Part shown: in pieces, positions 1 to 7,279 of the stretch
How positions within the stretch are numbered: position 1 is the first letter of the stretch
Layout of the letters: the number at the start of each line of letters is the position of its first letter
Assembly (NCBI GenBank): GCA_017744605.1
Contig: JAGIAZ010000002.1
Coordinates: 159,373-198,248 of the forward strand
Length of the DNA: 38,876 nt
Source: Sphingobium sp.
GTDB lineage: Bacteria > Pseudomonadota > Alphaproteobacteria > Sphingomonadales > Sphingomonadaceae
Reading direction: 5' to 3'
The notes under the pieces: model-generated
The model's input: the letters and a program-made list of their open reading frames with translations, nothing else
Databases searched by the model: none
Told to the model about the DNA's origin: nothing
Translations under genes and position numbers: made by a program

Positions 1-2125
1 CGGCGAAGAGGGCGAACGGATCGAGCATTTCCATCTGCTGCGTGCCGACCATGACCAGACCGGCAACCCGGCCTTCGTTGAGGATGACGTCGAGCTTGGG
101 CGGCACGTCGATGATGTCGAGCACGTCGCCGATGAGGTAGCACAGCACGTCGCGGCCCGCGTGCAGGCGGAGGGATTTGACCGGCTCGGCAACGCCCGCA
201 CCGGCGTTGAGCGCGGGGAGCAGCATGCCGTCGATCCGCACGAAGGCGCGGCCGTTGCAGGTTGCGACCTGATCGGGCTCCACATCCTCGACGCGGTCCA
301 CGATGGCCAGCGGAATGAGGCGGCGCGATCCGTCGCGCTCGGCAAAGGCCAACGCCTGCACCGTCTCGTCGCGTCCAGCGCCCTGGGGCCCGTTGCTCGC
401 GGTCGCGGCACCGCGCCGGGCGTCGCGCAACGGCAGCTTCGCGCTCTGGGCGATGCCGGCCGCGTCCAGCAGCAGCATCGGCTGGCCATTGTCCGGGAGC
501 GTCATGCCGGCGAAGAGACCGGCAGAGGTCACAAGCGGAGAGGCCGGGCGAATCACGAGTTCTTCGTTGCTCTCGACCTGTTCGACGCCGAGCACATAAG
601 GCTGGCCGACCGACGAGCGAATGAGCATCAGCGTGCGCGGTCCCTTGATCGCGGTGTGCGTCAGGCCGAGCACATCCTCGATATCGACGAGCGAATAAGG
701 TTCGCCGCGAATGGTCGCGATGCGCGCGCCGCCTATCTCCTCGATCGCGATCATCGCGCTGTTCTGGTGGAGCAGCTCGATGACGTTGCCGCGCGGCATC
801 GCGAAATAATGGCCACCCGAGCGCACGATGAGGCCCGGAATGATGGTGAGCGTCAGCGGCACGCGCATGGTGATGGTCGTGCCGCGCCCGGCAATGCTCT
901 CGATGCCGATGACGCCGCCGATCTGCTCGATATTGGCGCGGACGACGTCCATGCCGACGCCCCGGCCCGAGACGGCGGTGACGGCCTTCGCGGTGGAGAG
1001 GCCGGGATGGAAGATCAGCTGCAGCTTGTCGTCGTCGGTCAGCGTGGCGGCTTCGGCGGGCGTGACGAGGCCGATCCTGATGGCTTTGTCGATGAGGGCC
1101 GCGCGGTCGATGCCGCGGCCGTCATCGGCGATCTCGATGACGATCTGATTGCCCGACTGGCGGGCCACGATGCGTAGCAAGCCCGCTTCGCCCTTGCCGG
1201 CCAGGGCGCGGTCGGCCGGTTCTTCGATGCCATGGTCGAGGGAATTGCGCACGATGTGGGTCAACGGATCGACGACCATCTCGATCATCTCGCGATCCAT
1301 TTCGACGTCGCCGCCGTCGAGTTCGAGGCTGACCTTCTTGTTGAGGTCGCGGCTCATGTCGCGGACCATGCGCGGGACCGCCGCATACAGACGGTCGACG
1401 CGCTGCATGCGGGTCTTGGAGATCATGTCGCGCAGGTCGGCGACGTTGGCGGACAGGCGCTCGAAGCTGCCTTCCAGCTCGGGATCCGAGTCACGGCCGC
1501 GCATCTTGCGGGCAAGGTCGTTGCGCGCCAGCACCATGTCGGAAATGCCGTTCATGAGCTGGTCGACGAGCGCCAGTGGCAGGCGGATCGTGCGCGGCGC
1601 ACGTTCGCGGCCGCGCGCGCCGGGATTGAGGTCGGCGGACATGGCCGCGGCCTCGATTTCGATGGCGGGGTCGGCGAGATCGGCGGCCTTGCCGGTTTCA
1701 GTCCCGGTCGCGCAGCAGGCATGCTCGACAAGCGCGTCGAGCAAGGCGTCGTCCACCGCTTCGGGAACGATCGACTCTTCGCCTTCGCCGATGCCGCGCG
1801 CCAGTTCGCCGATCCGGTCCATGACCGCGAGCACGGCCGAGACGGTCGCCGGGTCGGCCGTGCGCTCGCCGCGGCGGACCGCCGCAAGCACGTCCTCGGC
1901 GGCATGGGCGAGGCGTTCGAAGCGGGGGAGGTTCAGGAACCCGCAGCTGCCCTTGACCGTATGGAAAAAACGGAAAAACGCGTCGAGACGCGAGCTGTCG
2001 GTCGGATCGCTTTCCCATGCGACAACCTCGCCGGAAAGAACCTCCAGCGTTTCCAATGTCTCTGCGATGAATTCAGCGAGTATTTCGTCCATGTCGCGAC
2101 CTGCGGTGACCCGAGCGCCGGTCAT
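1..2125 (-). CDS. cheA: Chemotaxis histidine kinase CheA (3' end off the window)
   Basis: CheA autophosphorylates on a histidine in response to chemoreceptors and passes phosphate to CheY/CheB; it acts in the cytoplasm at receptor arrays. Read on the minus strand, the N-terminus is an Hpt domain with the phospho-acceptor motif HTVKGSCGF (His44 counted from the ATG at 2092). The N-box is LTHIVRNSLDHGIE near 1255-1215, followed by DDGRGID and GRGVGMDVV (G boxes), and the C-terminal CheW-like domain ends in VGTQQMEMLDPFALFA at the window edge. About 700 residues are visible, so only a few codons are missing. Two starts are possible: ATG at 2125, preceded by AAGGGG, and ATG at 2092, which gives the classical N-terminus MDEILAEF. 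The left att repeat lies 16 bp upstream of the first start, so the gene is intact but separated from chpT. Confidence 0.93.
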   Translation of the reverse strand, partial: MTGARVTAGRDMDEILAEFIAETLETLEVLSGEVVAWESDPTDSSRLDAFFRFFHTVKGSCGFLNLPRFERLAHAAEDVLAAVRRGERTADPATVSAVLAVMDRIGELARGIGEGEESIVPEAVDDALLDALVEHACCATGTETGKAADLADPAIEIEAAAMSADLNPGARGRERAPRTIRLPLALVDQLMNGISDMVLARNDLARKMRGRDSDPELEGSFERLSANVADLRDMISKTRMQRVDRLYAAVPRMVRDMSRDLNKKVSLELDGGDVEMDREMIEMVVDPLTHIVRNSLDHGIEEPADRALAGKGEAGLLRIVARQSGNQIVIEIADDGRGIDRAALIDKAIRIGLVTPAEAATLTDDDKLQLIFHPGLSTAKAVTAVSGRGVGMDVVRANIEQIGGVIGIESIAGRGTTITMRVPLTLTIIPGLIVRSGGHYFAMPRGNVIELLHQNSAMIAIEEIGGARIATIRGEPYSLVDIEDVLGLTHTAIKGPRTLMLIRSSVGQPYVLGVEQVESNEELVIRPASPLVTSAGLFAGMTLPDNGQPMLLLDAAGIAQSAKLPLRDARRGAATASNGPQGAGRDETVQALAFAERDGSRRLIPLAIVDRVEDVEPDQVATCNGRAFVRIDGMLLPALNAGAGVAEPVKSLRLHAGRDVLCYLIGDVLDIIDVPPKLDVILNEGRVAGLVMVGTQQMEMLDPFALFA

Positions 2126-2140
2126 CGGCCAGGGCCCCTT

Positions 2141-2153
2141 AAATCGCAGTTAA
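2141..2153. repeat. Left attachment site core (attL), AAATCGCAGTTAA
   Basis: This is an exact 13-bp match to 13117-13129. It lies in the intergenic region just upstream of cheA, and joining the outer flanks through one copy would put chpT and cheA 52 bp apart. No tRNA gene is present, so integration is intergenic. That two perfect copies sit exactly at the two ends of the phage-type gene block makes chance unlikely. Confidence 0.85.
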
Positions 2154-2194
2154 CTCTGAGCGACGAAGTGCAGCCAAATTCGTGCGGTTCGTTG

Positions 2195-2213
2195 TGAAAA
2201 CGGCTCGTTTTCA
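2195..2213. promoter_or_regulatory. Perfect dyad TGAAAACG-GCT-CGTTTTCA upstream of the replication gene
   Basis: This is an 8-bp perfect inverted repeat with a 3-nt centre, ending 5 bp before the first possible ATG (2219) of the RepA-like gene and lying just inside attL. It could be an operator for the replication gene or a weak hairpin insulating cheA. A-rich and T-rich arms make a bidirectional terminator conceivable. Its role is not shown by sequence alone. Confidence 0.5.
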
Positions 2214-2218
2214 TATCA

Positions 2219-3655
2219 ATGGCTTGCGAGGTCGTGTGCAAACCGGCGGCCGTCCGTGCCATGGCGGATAATGTGGCCTTGTTTCCGGGCGCGACCCTTC
2301 CGAATAGCATGCGTCTGATCCGTCCATCGGATTGGGAAGGGAAGGAGCTGCCGCAGCGCATTTGGATCGTCGACGAATGGGTGCCGGCGTTGCGCGCGAC
2401 GATGCTCAGCGGCCCCGGTGGCGCCGGCAAATCGTTACTGTCTCAGCAGCTCGCTACGCATGTCGCCCTTGGCTTGCCGTTCCACGGTGTGGGGGTACGC
2501 CAGCAGCGCGCCCTCTATTTGACTTGTGAGGACGACATGCCTGAGCTGCACCGTCGCCAGGCTGCGATATGTGCATCGCTCGGCGTGCGGATGGCGGACC
2601 TTAATAGCGAGCTGTATCTCATTTCGCGGGTTGGCCAGCTCCACAGCGCGCTCATTGGCTATCACCCGGATGGCCAAATCGAAACCTCGCCTCTTTATCG
2701 TGAGATCGAAAATATCTGTAAAGACAAAGCGATCTTCTTCGTGGTCCTCGACAATGTCAGCCACCTCTTGCCGGGCGGCAAGAATGACGATGCACTGGTC
2801 CTCACTTTCCTAAATGCGCTGGAAGCGCTGGCGCGAAGCATTTGCGGGTCGGTCCTGTTTCTCGCGCATCCATCCAAAGCTGGCTCTCAATATTCGGGAG
2901 TGATGGGTTGGGAAAACCACGTCCGATCGCGCATGTATATCACGCGCCCCAAGGCTGAGGACGGCGGCGCAGACCCGTCACTTCGCATCTTGTCGCGGGA
3001 AAAGTCGAATTACGCGACGGTCGGCGACGAGATCCGGTTACGCTGGCAGGAAGGGGCATTCCGGCCCTATGACGATGCTGCGATCTGGTCTGAGAGCCTT
3101 GAGGGCGCAAGCAAGGCTGGCAGGGAGAATGAGATCTTTCTCGCCTGCCTCGGCAAAGCGGCGAAAGAACGTCGGGCGCTGAGCCACAGCCCCCACGCCG
3201 GCAATTATGCCCCTAAGGTTATGGCGGCCATGCCAAGCGCGAAAGGGCTCTCGCTGACAGCTCTAAAGGCCGCGATGGAGCGCCTTCTTCATCTCGAAGA
3301 CATCATCGCTGATCAGCCGCTTTGGCAAGGGCAGGACCGCAAGTTCGTGCGCGGGATAGCTCTTGCGGGACGGTTGCGGGACGGTTCGCCAGACTTAGCG
3401 CAACCTATTGAAAATGCTTGCGGGATGGTTCCCAGCGACGTGTGCGGGGCGGTTGCGGGACGGTTCGTGCCCGATAACTCTCAACCCATTGAAAATGCTT
3501 GCGGGACGGTTGCGGGAGGGTTGCTGCAAGGTTCGGCGAGGGTGAGTGCGGAAGGGAAGCCCCCTAAAGGGGGGCTTTCCCTCCCGCTCTCGCCCGACCA
3601 GCACAGCGATGACGATTGGCTCGATTGGCCGGATGGAGGCTACCATGACGGATGA
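2219..3655 (+). CDS. RepA-like AAA ATPase (AAA_25, RecA-like helicase fold), putative satellite replication protein
   Basis: The protein is a RecA-fold NTPase of the RepA/AAA_25 type that serves as replicative helicase or primase partner in plasmids and phages. Counted from the internal ATG at 2261, Walker A is GPGGAGKS at residues 51-58, followed by ALYLTCEDD near 85-92 (the acidic pair typical of the family) and a hydrophobic strand ending in VVLDN that supplies a Walker B-like Asp. The C-terminal part is low complexity because an iteron array lies inside the coding sequence. Neither start, ATG 2219 or ATG 2261 (MADNVALFPG), has a clear ribosome site; I give the longer frame. The stop overlaps the next ATG by 11 bp. 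It is the first gene of the element and is probably transcribed rightward with HNH and terL. ATP binding is supported; the helicase role is inferred from family and context. Confidence 0.85.
   Translation: MACEVVCKPAAVRAMADNVALFPGATLPNSMRLIRPSDWEGKELPQRIWIVDEWVPALRATMLSGPGGAGKSLLSQQLATHVALGLPFHGVGVRQQRALYLTCEDDMPELHRRQAAICASLGVRMADLNSELYLISRVGQLHSALIGYHPDGQIETSPLYREIENICKDKAIFFVVLDNVSHLLPGGKNDDALVLTFLNALEALARSICGSVLFLAHPSKAGSQYSGVMGWENHVRSRMYITRPKAEDGGADPSLRILSREKSNYATVGDEIRLRWQEGAFRPYDDAAIWSESLEGASKAGRENEIFLACLGKAAKERRALSHSPHAGNYAPKVMAAMPSAKGLSLTALKAAMERLLHLEDIIADQPLWQGQDRKFVRGIALAGRLRDGSPDLAQPIENACGMVPSDVCGAVAGRFVPDNSQPIENACGTVAGGLLQGSARVSAEGKPPKGGLSLPLSPDQHSDDDWLDWPDGGYHDG
3363..3522 (+). 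repeat. Iteron-like array: seven copies of TTGCGGGACGGTT, putative replication origin
   Basis: Copies start at 3363, 3374, 3418, 3442 (two mismatches), 3453, 3499 and 3510. Four are exact, 3418 and 3510 differ at one base, and 3442 differs at two. Six of the seven form pairs exactly 11 bp apart, one helical turn, and overlap by 2 bp. The copies fall in all three reading frames relative to the gene, so they do not encode a repeated peptide and are better explained as protein-binding sites in DNA. Their position in the 3' end of a RepA-like gene fits an iteron origin recognised by that protein. Origin function is an inference. Confidence 0.7.
3401..3511 (+). repeat. 30-bp near-perfect direct repeat pair inside the iteron region
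   Basis: 3401-3430 and 3482-3511 match at 28 of 30 positions (starting CAACCYATTGAAAATGCTTG). They are 81 bp apart, so they keep the reading frame and encode the peptide QPIENACG twice. Each contains an A/T-rich core (TATTGAAAATG-like) followed by one 13-mer iteron. The pair looks like a duplicated origin module, and the A/T-rich cores are candidates for duplex opening. Confidence 0.75.
3557..3577. other. Strong GC hairpin AAGCCCCC-loop-GGGGGCTT after the iterons
   Basis: An 8-bp perfect stem with a 5-nt loop (TAAAG) sits 35 bp after the last iteron, still within the coding frame of the RepA-like gene. There is no U-tract after it, so it is a poor intrinsic terminator. It may be a structural part of the origin, such as a single-strand initiation signal, or may slow transcription before the HNH-terL genes. 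Confidence 0.45.
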
Positions 3656-3806
3656 GGCGCTCGCCGATCGGGCACTGAACGTGGCTCAGCGTCTCGGGCG
3701 TCTGTCTCCAGACTGGCAAAACCCTGAACGCTACTTCGAACGGCGCGATGAACTGCGTCGCGAGATGCTGGCATTGGCCAGGCAGATCGGGGCGCGTCAT
3801 GGCTGA
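3645..3806 (+). CDS. Small protein of unknown function (53 aa) between RepA and HNH
   Basis: The ORF starts MTDEALADRALN and is rich in Arg, Leu and Glu, predicted mostly helical. Its ATG overlaps the end of the RepA-like gene by 11 bp, and its own TGA overlaps the HNH start by 8 bp, so it is probably translationally coupled. I do not recognise a family. By position it could take the place of a missing terminase small subunit, but its length argues against that. It appears real because of the overlaps and because the adjacent frames are closed. Confidence 0.6.
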   Translation: MTDEALADRALNVAQRLGRLSPDWQNPERYFERRDELRREMLALARQIGARHG

Positions 3807-4197
3807 CTGGCCCTACAACACCGCGCAATGGCAGCGGGTGCGGCGCGCTCACCTCGCACGGTTCCCGCTTTGCGAGGACTGCAAGACGGCGGGCTTCATT
3901 CGGGTGGCCAACACTGTCGATCATCGAATTCCGATCAGCGCTGGCGGCCATCCCTTCCCAGGTCACGATGGACTGGCGAGCTATTGCCCGTCGTGCCACG
4001 GCGCCAAGACGGCACGCGGCGTGGAAGCAGGTGCGGTCAGGACGAACAAGCCGAGGCGTGGGTGCGATGCAAGCGGGATGCCGCTGGATCCTGCTCATGA
4101 CTGGTCCACAAAATCGCTCAGGCCTGAGCGGCTAAGACCAACATCCGAGGTAAATCCAGAGTTAGTTCGATACGGCGAGGAGGACGATCATGGGTAG
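3799..4197 (+). CDS. HNH endonuclease (phage packaging type)
   Basis: This 132-aa protein is an HNH nuclease of the kind that partners the terminase large subunit in HK97-type packaging and that is common in cos-type phages and capsid-forming satellites. Zinc ligands are two CxxC pairs (C25-C28 and C63-C66), the catalytic DH is at 41-42, and the final His is H67 in CPSCHGAK. The usual central Asn of the HNH motif appears replaced (DGLASYC). The start at 3799 is chosen because upstream codons overlap the preceding gene and do not match the family. It overlaps terL by 8 bp, consistent with coupled expression. Confidence 0.9.
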   Translation: MADWPYNTAQWQRVRRAHLARFPLCEDCKTAGFIRVANTVDHRIPISAGGHPFPGHDGLASYCPSCHGAKTARGVEAGAVRTNKPRRGCDASGMPLDPAHDWSTKSLRPERLRPTSEVNPELVRYGEEDDHG

Positions 4198-5842
4198 GCG
4201 CGGACCCGGTGCCGGGCGCCTCGCCCAGGTTGCAAAGATGGCGGAGGACCGGACGCCTAATCTCTTCGATCTCAACCCGGTATCCGGCGCACCGCAGCCT
4301 TGGACGCTGCCAGACATGACGCGCGCCGAGCGCGTGATTGCATTCGTCGAGAGCCTGCCGATCACCAAGGGCTTCGGCGCGGGTGATCGCGTTCAGCTGC
4401 TGCCGTTTCAGCGGGATTGGCTGGAAGCCGTTTATGCCACGGATGACGAGGGCAATCGGCGCGTGCGCACCGGCCTGCTCAGTGTGGCGCGCGGTCAGGG
4501 CAAGACGGTGCTCGCTGCCATGCTCTGTCTCTGCCACTTGATCGGCCCGGAATGCGAGCCGCGCGGCGAGTGCTACTCGGCCGCGGCGACACGCGACCAA
4601 TCCGCGCTGATCTTTGCCGAGATGGAAGCCATCATCGGGGAGTCGCCTTGGATGGCCGCCCGGCTCAACGTCCAGCGCTTTCACAAGCAGATCGAGGACA
4701 CGATCACCGGCTCGAAATATCGGGCGCTCGCGAGCGACGGCGCCGCCGTTCACGGTCTCGCCTCGAGCTTCGTCATCTGCGACGAGCTGGCGCAGTGGAA
4801 GGGCCGCGAACTGTTCGACGTGTTGCGCACCAGCATGGCCAAGCGCCGCGAGCCGCTGATGCTCACGATCGGCACGCAAAGCCCCCATGCCGAAAACATT
4901 ATGAGCGAGCTGGTCGATTACGCGGGCCGCATTGGCGCCGGCGAGATCGAGGATCCGTCCTTCCACGGCGCAATCTACGCAGCGGACGAAGACGCCGCGC
5001 TCGACGATCCGGAGGCCTGGGCAGCGGCCAATCCCGCGCTAGGCGTGTTCGTCAACGAGCAGACGATCCGTGAGGAGGCGCAGAAGGCACTGCGCATGCC
5101 CACATTCGAGCCCGCCTTCCGCAATCTGCATCTCAACCAGCGCGTGGATGCCGAGCCGAAGGCGATAAACCCGGCCGAGTGGAATGCATGTGGCGAACAG
5201 GTCGACATCGCGGCGCTGCGCGGGCGGCCCTGCTATGCCGGGCTCGATCTCTCTAGCGTGCGCGACCTGTCAGCGTTGGTGCTGTTCTTTCCCGAGGACG
5301 GCGGCGCCGTTCTGCCTTATTTCTGGTGCCCGAAAGCAGGGCTGGCTCTCAAGGAAGAGCAGGACCGCGTCCCCTACCGCACCTGGGCCGGACAGGGCTT
5401 CATCGAGCCGACGCCGGGCGCTGCGATCGACAAAGCATTCATCGCTCAGCGGCTCGCCATGGTTTGCCAGGACTTCGACGTGAAGGCGATCGCCTATGAC
5501 CGTTGGGGCATGGCCGAGCTGCGCGCCATACTCGACCGTGAAGGCATCCCTGAGTTGCCGTTGAAGGACTGGGGGCAGGGCTTTGCCAGTATGGGGCCGG
5601 CGGTCAACGCTTTCGAAACCGCGCTAATCGAGGGCAAGCTGCGCCATGCCATGCATCCAGTGCTGCGCTGGAACGCTTCGAACTTGATATTCGACACAGA
5701 TCCCGCCGGCGGGCGCAAGCCGAGCAAGTCGCGCTCGATCGACCGGATCGACGGCATGGCAGCGTTGATCATGGCGTGCGGCTTAGCGGCGAAGGATGAG
5801 GGGCCGGAGGTGTATCGTGGGGCCGGGATCGAGTGGGTTTGA
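4190..5842 (+). CDS. terL: Phage terminase large subunit (Terminase_1 family)
   Basis: TerL is the packaging motor ATPase and nuclease that loads DNA into the prohead through the portal. In this 550-aa protein the Walker A variant SVARGQGKT is at 98-106 and Walker B FVICDE at 194-199. Nuclease acidic residues lie in GLDLS (D353), AYDRWG (D437) and RIDGMAAL (D521). The length is normal for the family. It overlaps HNH by 8 bp. No recognisable small subunit precedes it. The first residues MGRRGPG resemble the start of P27-type small subunits, which may be chance or a fusion relic. A hairpin follows the stop codon directly. Confidence 0.95.
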   Translation: MGRRGPGAGRLAQVAKMAEDRTPNLFDLNPVSGAPQPWTLPDMTRAERVIAFVESLPITKGFGAGDRVQLLPFQRDWLEAVYATDDEGNRRVRTGLLSVARGQGKTVLAAMLCLCHLIGPECEPRGECYSAAATRDQSALIFAEMEAIIGESPWMAARLNVQRFHKQIEDTITGSKYRALASDGAAVHGLASSFVICDELAQWKGRELFDVLRTSMAKRREPLMLTIGTQSPHAENIMSELVDYAGRIGAGEIEDPSFHGAIYAADEDAALDDPEAWAAANPALGVFVNEQTIREEAQKALRMPTFEPAFRNLHLNQRVDAEPKAINPAEWNACGEQVDIAALRGRPCYAGLDLSSVRDLSALVLFFPEDGGAVLPYFWCPKAGLALKEEQDRVPYRTWAGQGFIEPTPGAAIDKAFIAQRLAMVCQDFDVKAIAYDRWGMAELRAILDREGIPELPLKDWGQGFASMGPAVNAFETALIEGKLRHAMHPVLRWNASNLIFDTDPAGGRKPSKSRSIDRIDGMAALIMACGLAAKDEGPEVYRGAGIEWV

Positions 5843-5847
5843 TACGC

Positions 5848-5877
5848 GAAAGGCTCCACCCGAGGGCAGAGCCTTTC
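5848..5877 (+). terminator. Terminator-like hairpin after terL
   Basis: GAAAGGCTC at 5848-5856 pairs perfectly with GAGCCTTTC at 5869-5877 around a 12-nt loop containing CCC and GGG. It begins 6 bp after the terL stop. The 3' arm includes TTT but no long U-tract follows. It probably ends the RepA-HNH-terL transcript before the antisense toxin gene. The remaining DNA to 5996 holds no gene I can support. Confidence 0.6.
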
Positions 5878-5996
5878 CGAACACATCGACAGCCTCACAA
5901 GCTTGTTATCGCCAGCGTGAGGCCCGCTGCCCCGGTAAAGAGACAGTCTTCAAGCCCGATGCCAAAGCAGAGCGGGAACAGCGCGCATATAGGCAA

Positions 5997-6425
5997 TTAG
6001 AGATGAATCGTCAATGAACTCAGGCCGAGGCCGTGGAGCATCGCCTTGCGAATCTCGGCCAGCTGCAGGTCACTGACCTTGCCTGTCGTGAAGCGCCGCG
6101 CGCCGCCGCCTGCATGGCGGCCATCGCGAAATCTGTCGAGGCGAGCTAAAGCCACGGTAGCGACCATATCGCATTTTGCCCACATAATCGGCGTGTCGAA
6201 CGGCTTGGGCAAGGGGATGGCCAATGTGATCTGGCAATGATGCTGATCCACGGGATCGGGCGCTGTTGTGCTGAGTGGAATGACGGAAACGAGATTGTCT
6301 CGCCGGCGCAATCGCGGTGACACGATCACCACGGGGCGGAGCTTCACCATCTCGGGCGCGATGAAGCCCGTAGCATAGTTGCAGAGCACGATTTCCCCCG
6401 CGCGAGGGTGATAGGACAGGGTCAT
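5997..6425 (-). CDS. PemK/MazF-like toxin of a type II toxin-antitoxin pair
   Basis: The 142-aa protein starts MTLSYHPRAGEIVLCNY, and the N-terminal barrel features of MazF/PemK mRNA interferases are visible: GEIVLCNY, LRPVVIVSP and VSVIPLSTT. Members cleave mRNA and are neutralised by a small antitoxin. The start is set at 6425 because the antitoxin stop codon lies one base upstream, giving a tight antitoxin-toxin operon. It is encoded against the direction of the rest of the element, which is common for addiction or accessory modules. Toxicity is not shown by sequence. Confidence 0.8.
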   Translation of the reverse strand: MTLSYHPRAGEIVLCNYATGFIAPEMVKLRPVVIVSPRLRRRDNLVSVIPLSTTAPDPVDQHHCQITLAIPLPKPFDTPIMWAKCDMVATVALARLDRFRDGRHAGGGARRFTTGKVSDLQLAEIRKAMLHGLGLSSLTIHL

Positions 6426-6426
6426 C

Positions 6427-6606
6427 TCAGCCGATCGAATTACGCAGAATGAGCCTGATCGCCTCGGGCCGTGAAAGCGATCTCTCTTGGCGCGCGATCC
6501 AGCTATCAAGTGTGGTAAGTTGGTCGGGCGGCAGCCTCACTTGGACCGCCGTCGCATTGACCGGCGGACGCCCTCGCTTTGATTTTCTGCCATCGTCAAT
6601 TGACAT
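6427..6606 (-). CDS. Ribbon-helix-helix antitoxin
   Basis: This 59-aa protein has the RHH pattern: a basic N-terminus (KSKRGRPP), a beta strand AVQVRLPPDQL, then two helices ending SRPEAIRLILRN. Such proteins bind DNA as dimers and repress their own operon while binding the toxin. The start at 6606 (MSIDDGRK) gives a normal RHH length; upstream in-frame codons look unrelated. The stop is one base before the toxin ATG. An inverted repeat at 6587-6625 straddles the start codon and is a candidate operator. Confidence 0.8.
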   Translation of the reverse strand: MSIDDGRKSKRGRPPVNATAVQVRLPPDQLTTLDSWIARQERSLSRPEAIRLILRNSIG

Positions 6607-6625
6607 CGTGAATATATGATGGCAG
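6587..6625. promoter_or_regulatory. Inverted repeat CTGCCATC / GATGGCAG around the antitoxin start
   Basis: CTGCCATC at 6587-6594 and GATGGCAG at 6618-6625 are perfect inverted copies separated by 23 nt, and they flank the antitoxin ATG. An A/T-rich TATATT box lies between the arm and the ATG. This is the expected place for autoregulation by the RHH antitoxin, and the arms could also pair in mRNA around the start codon. Confidence 0.5.
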
Positions 6626-6699
6626 CTATTGCGAGCCGACGCAAGGATTAGGCCCCTCACGTCGGCTCTAACCTCAACCCTGTTAGCGAGGGTAAAGCT

Positions 6700-7212
6700 A
6701 TGTCCGATCTAGCCGTTTCGCGGTGCGTCGTCACGCGCGCCGATGTTGAAGCCCACATCGAAACCCTTATCACGCTGCTCGACGAATTCGACGGCGACGC
6801 CGACCTTGAGGACGGGGACGAAGACTGTTGCGCCGCGCATGATGATGACACCAGATTCTTGGTACTCGACGCCGGGCCTGGCGATCCGGATGACAGCGAA
6901 GATGGCGACCAAGATCGTTGTCAAGCTGGCGACGATGGCTGCGGCACGTATTTTTACAATGGCGCTCATTCTGGAAGCCAGTGGGATGAGGATTTTCGTA
7001 TCCCTGAGTTCTCCGACCCTACTGCCCGGGCGCATCACCGTGGACGAATTCGGAGAGATCGGTGTTTACGTCGCATCCAGCGCTGGCGGGGATGGAATGG
7101 CACTATAGAGCAGAGAACGGTAGGTTATCGCCTTTGCCATGAACCTATGATGCCGACTCGGCGCCAGCTTTTCCGGCGTAAACGAGGTGTTCCCAATCAT
7201 CCCCGCCCATAA
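6700..7212 (+). CDS. Acidic conserved protein of unknown function (170 aa)
   Basis: The N-terminal half carries the signature DVEAHIETLITLLDEFDGDADLE, which I recall from short acidic proteins in sphingomonad genomes, and continues with many Asp and Glu residues and several Cys. The last third changes to Arg-rich sequence, so the end may be a frame extension acquired locally. A GAGGG site lies about 8 nt before the ATG. It is divergent from the antitoxin. I know no function for the family; acidic proteins in phage elements can mimic DNA, but nothing here proves that. An antisense ORF with membrane-like residues is taken as a shadow. Confidence 0.6.
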   Translation: MSDLAVSRCVVTRADVEAHIETLITLLDEFDGDADLEDGDEDCCAAHDDDTRFLVLDAGPGDPDDSEDGDQDRCQAGDDGCGTYFYNGAHSGSQWDEDFRIPEFSDPTARAHHRGRIRRDRCLRRIQRWRGWNGTIEQRTVGYRLCHEPMMPTRRQLFRRKRGVPNHPRP

Positions 7213-7213
7213 T

Positions 7214-7271
7214 TGGAAATAGCTCTTGATTATTTCCAGAGATATGTATACCTCTTGATAAACCCAAGAGG
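7214..7271. promoter_or_regulatory. Two dyads and a direct repeat upstream of the MerR-like regulator
   Basis: TGGAAATA at 7214-7221 pairs with TATTTCCA at 7231-7238, and CCTCTTG at 7251-7257 pairs with CAAGAGG at 7265-7271. The decamer CTCTTGATWA occurs at 7223 and 7252, 29 bp apart. The second dyad overlaps the AAGAGGAG ribosome site of the gene starting at 7280. The arrangement looks like paired operators for the adjacent regulator and could also form an mRNA hairpin hiding the ribosome site. Confidence 0.55.
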
Positions 7272-7279
7272 AGTTTACG

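Noticed and set aside
161..2197. Long open frames on the plus strand across 161-2197
   Set aside because: They are antisense to cheA, whose minus-strand frame has clear Hpt, N-box, G-box and CheW-like motifs. High GC content leaves the other frames open.
2130..2220. tRNA gene as integration target
   Set aside because: No cloverleaf or CCA-type 3' end is visible near either att repeat.
3363..3522. CRISPR array
   Set aside because: Repeats are 13 bp, paired at 11-bp steps and overlapping, with no regular spacers; they fit iterons better.
4118..4966. Minus-strand frame opposite terL
   Set aside because: It has no recognisable domain, while the plus strand has complete terminase motifs.
6709..7038. 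Minus-strand frame with membrane-like residues opposite the acidic protein
   Set aside because: The plus-strand product carries the DVEAHIETL signature and a ribosome site; the antisense hydrophobicity is a by-product of Asp codons.
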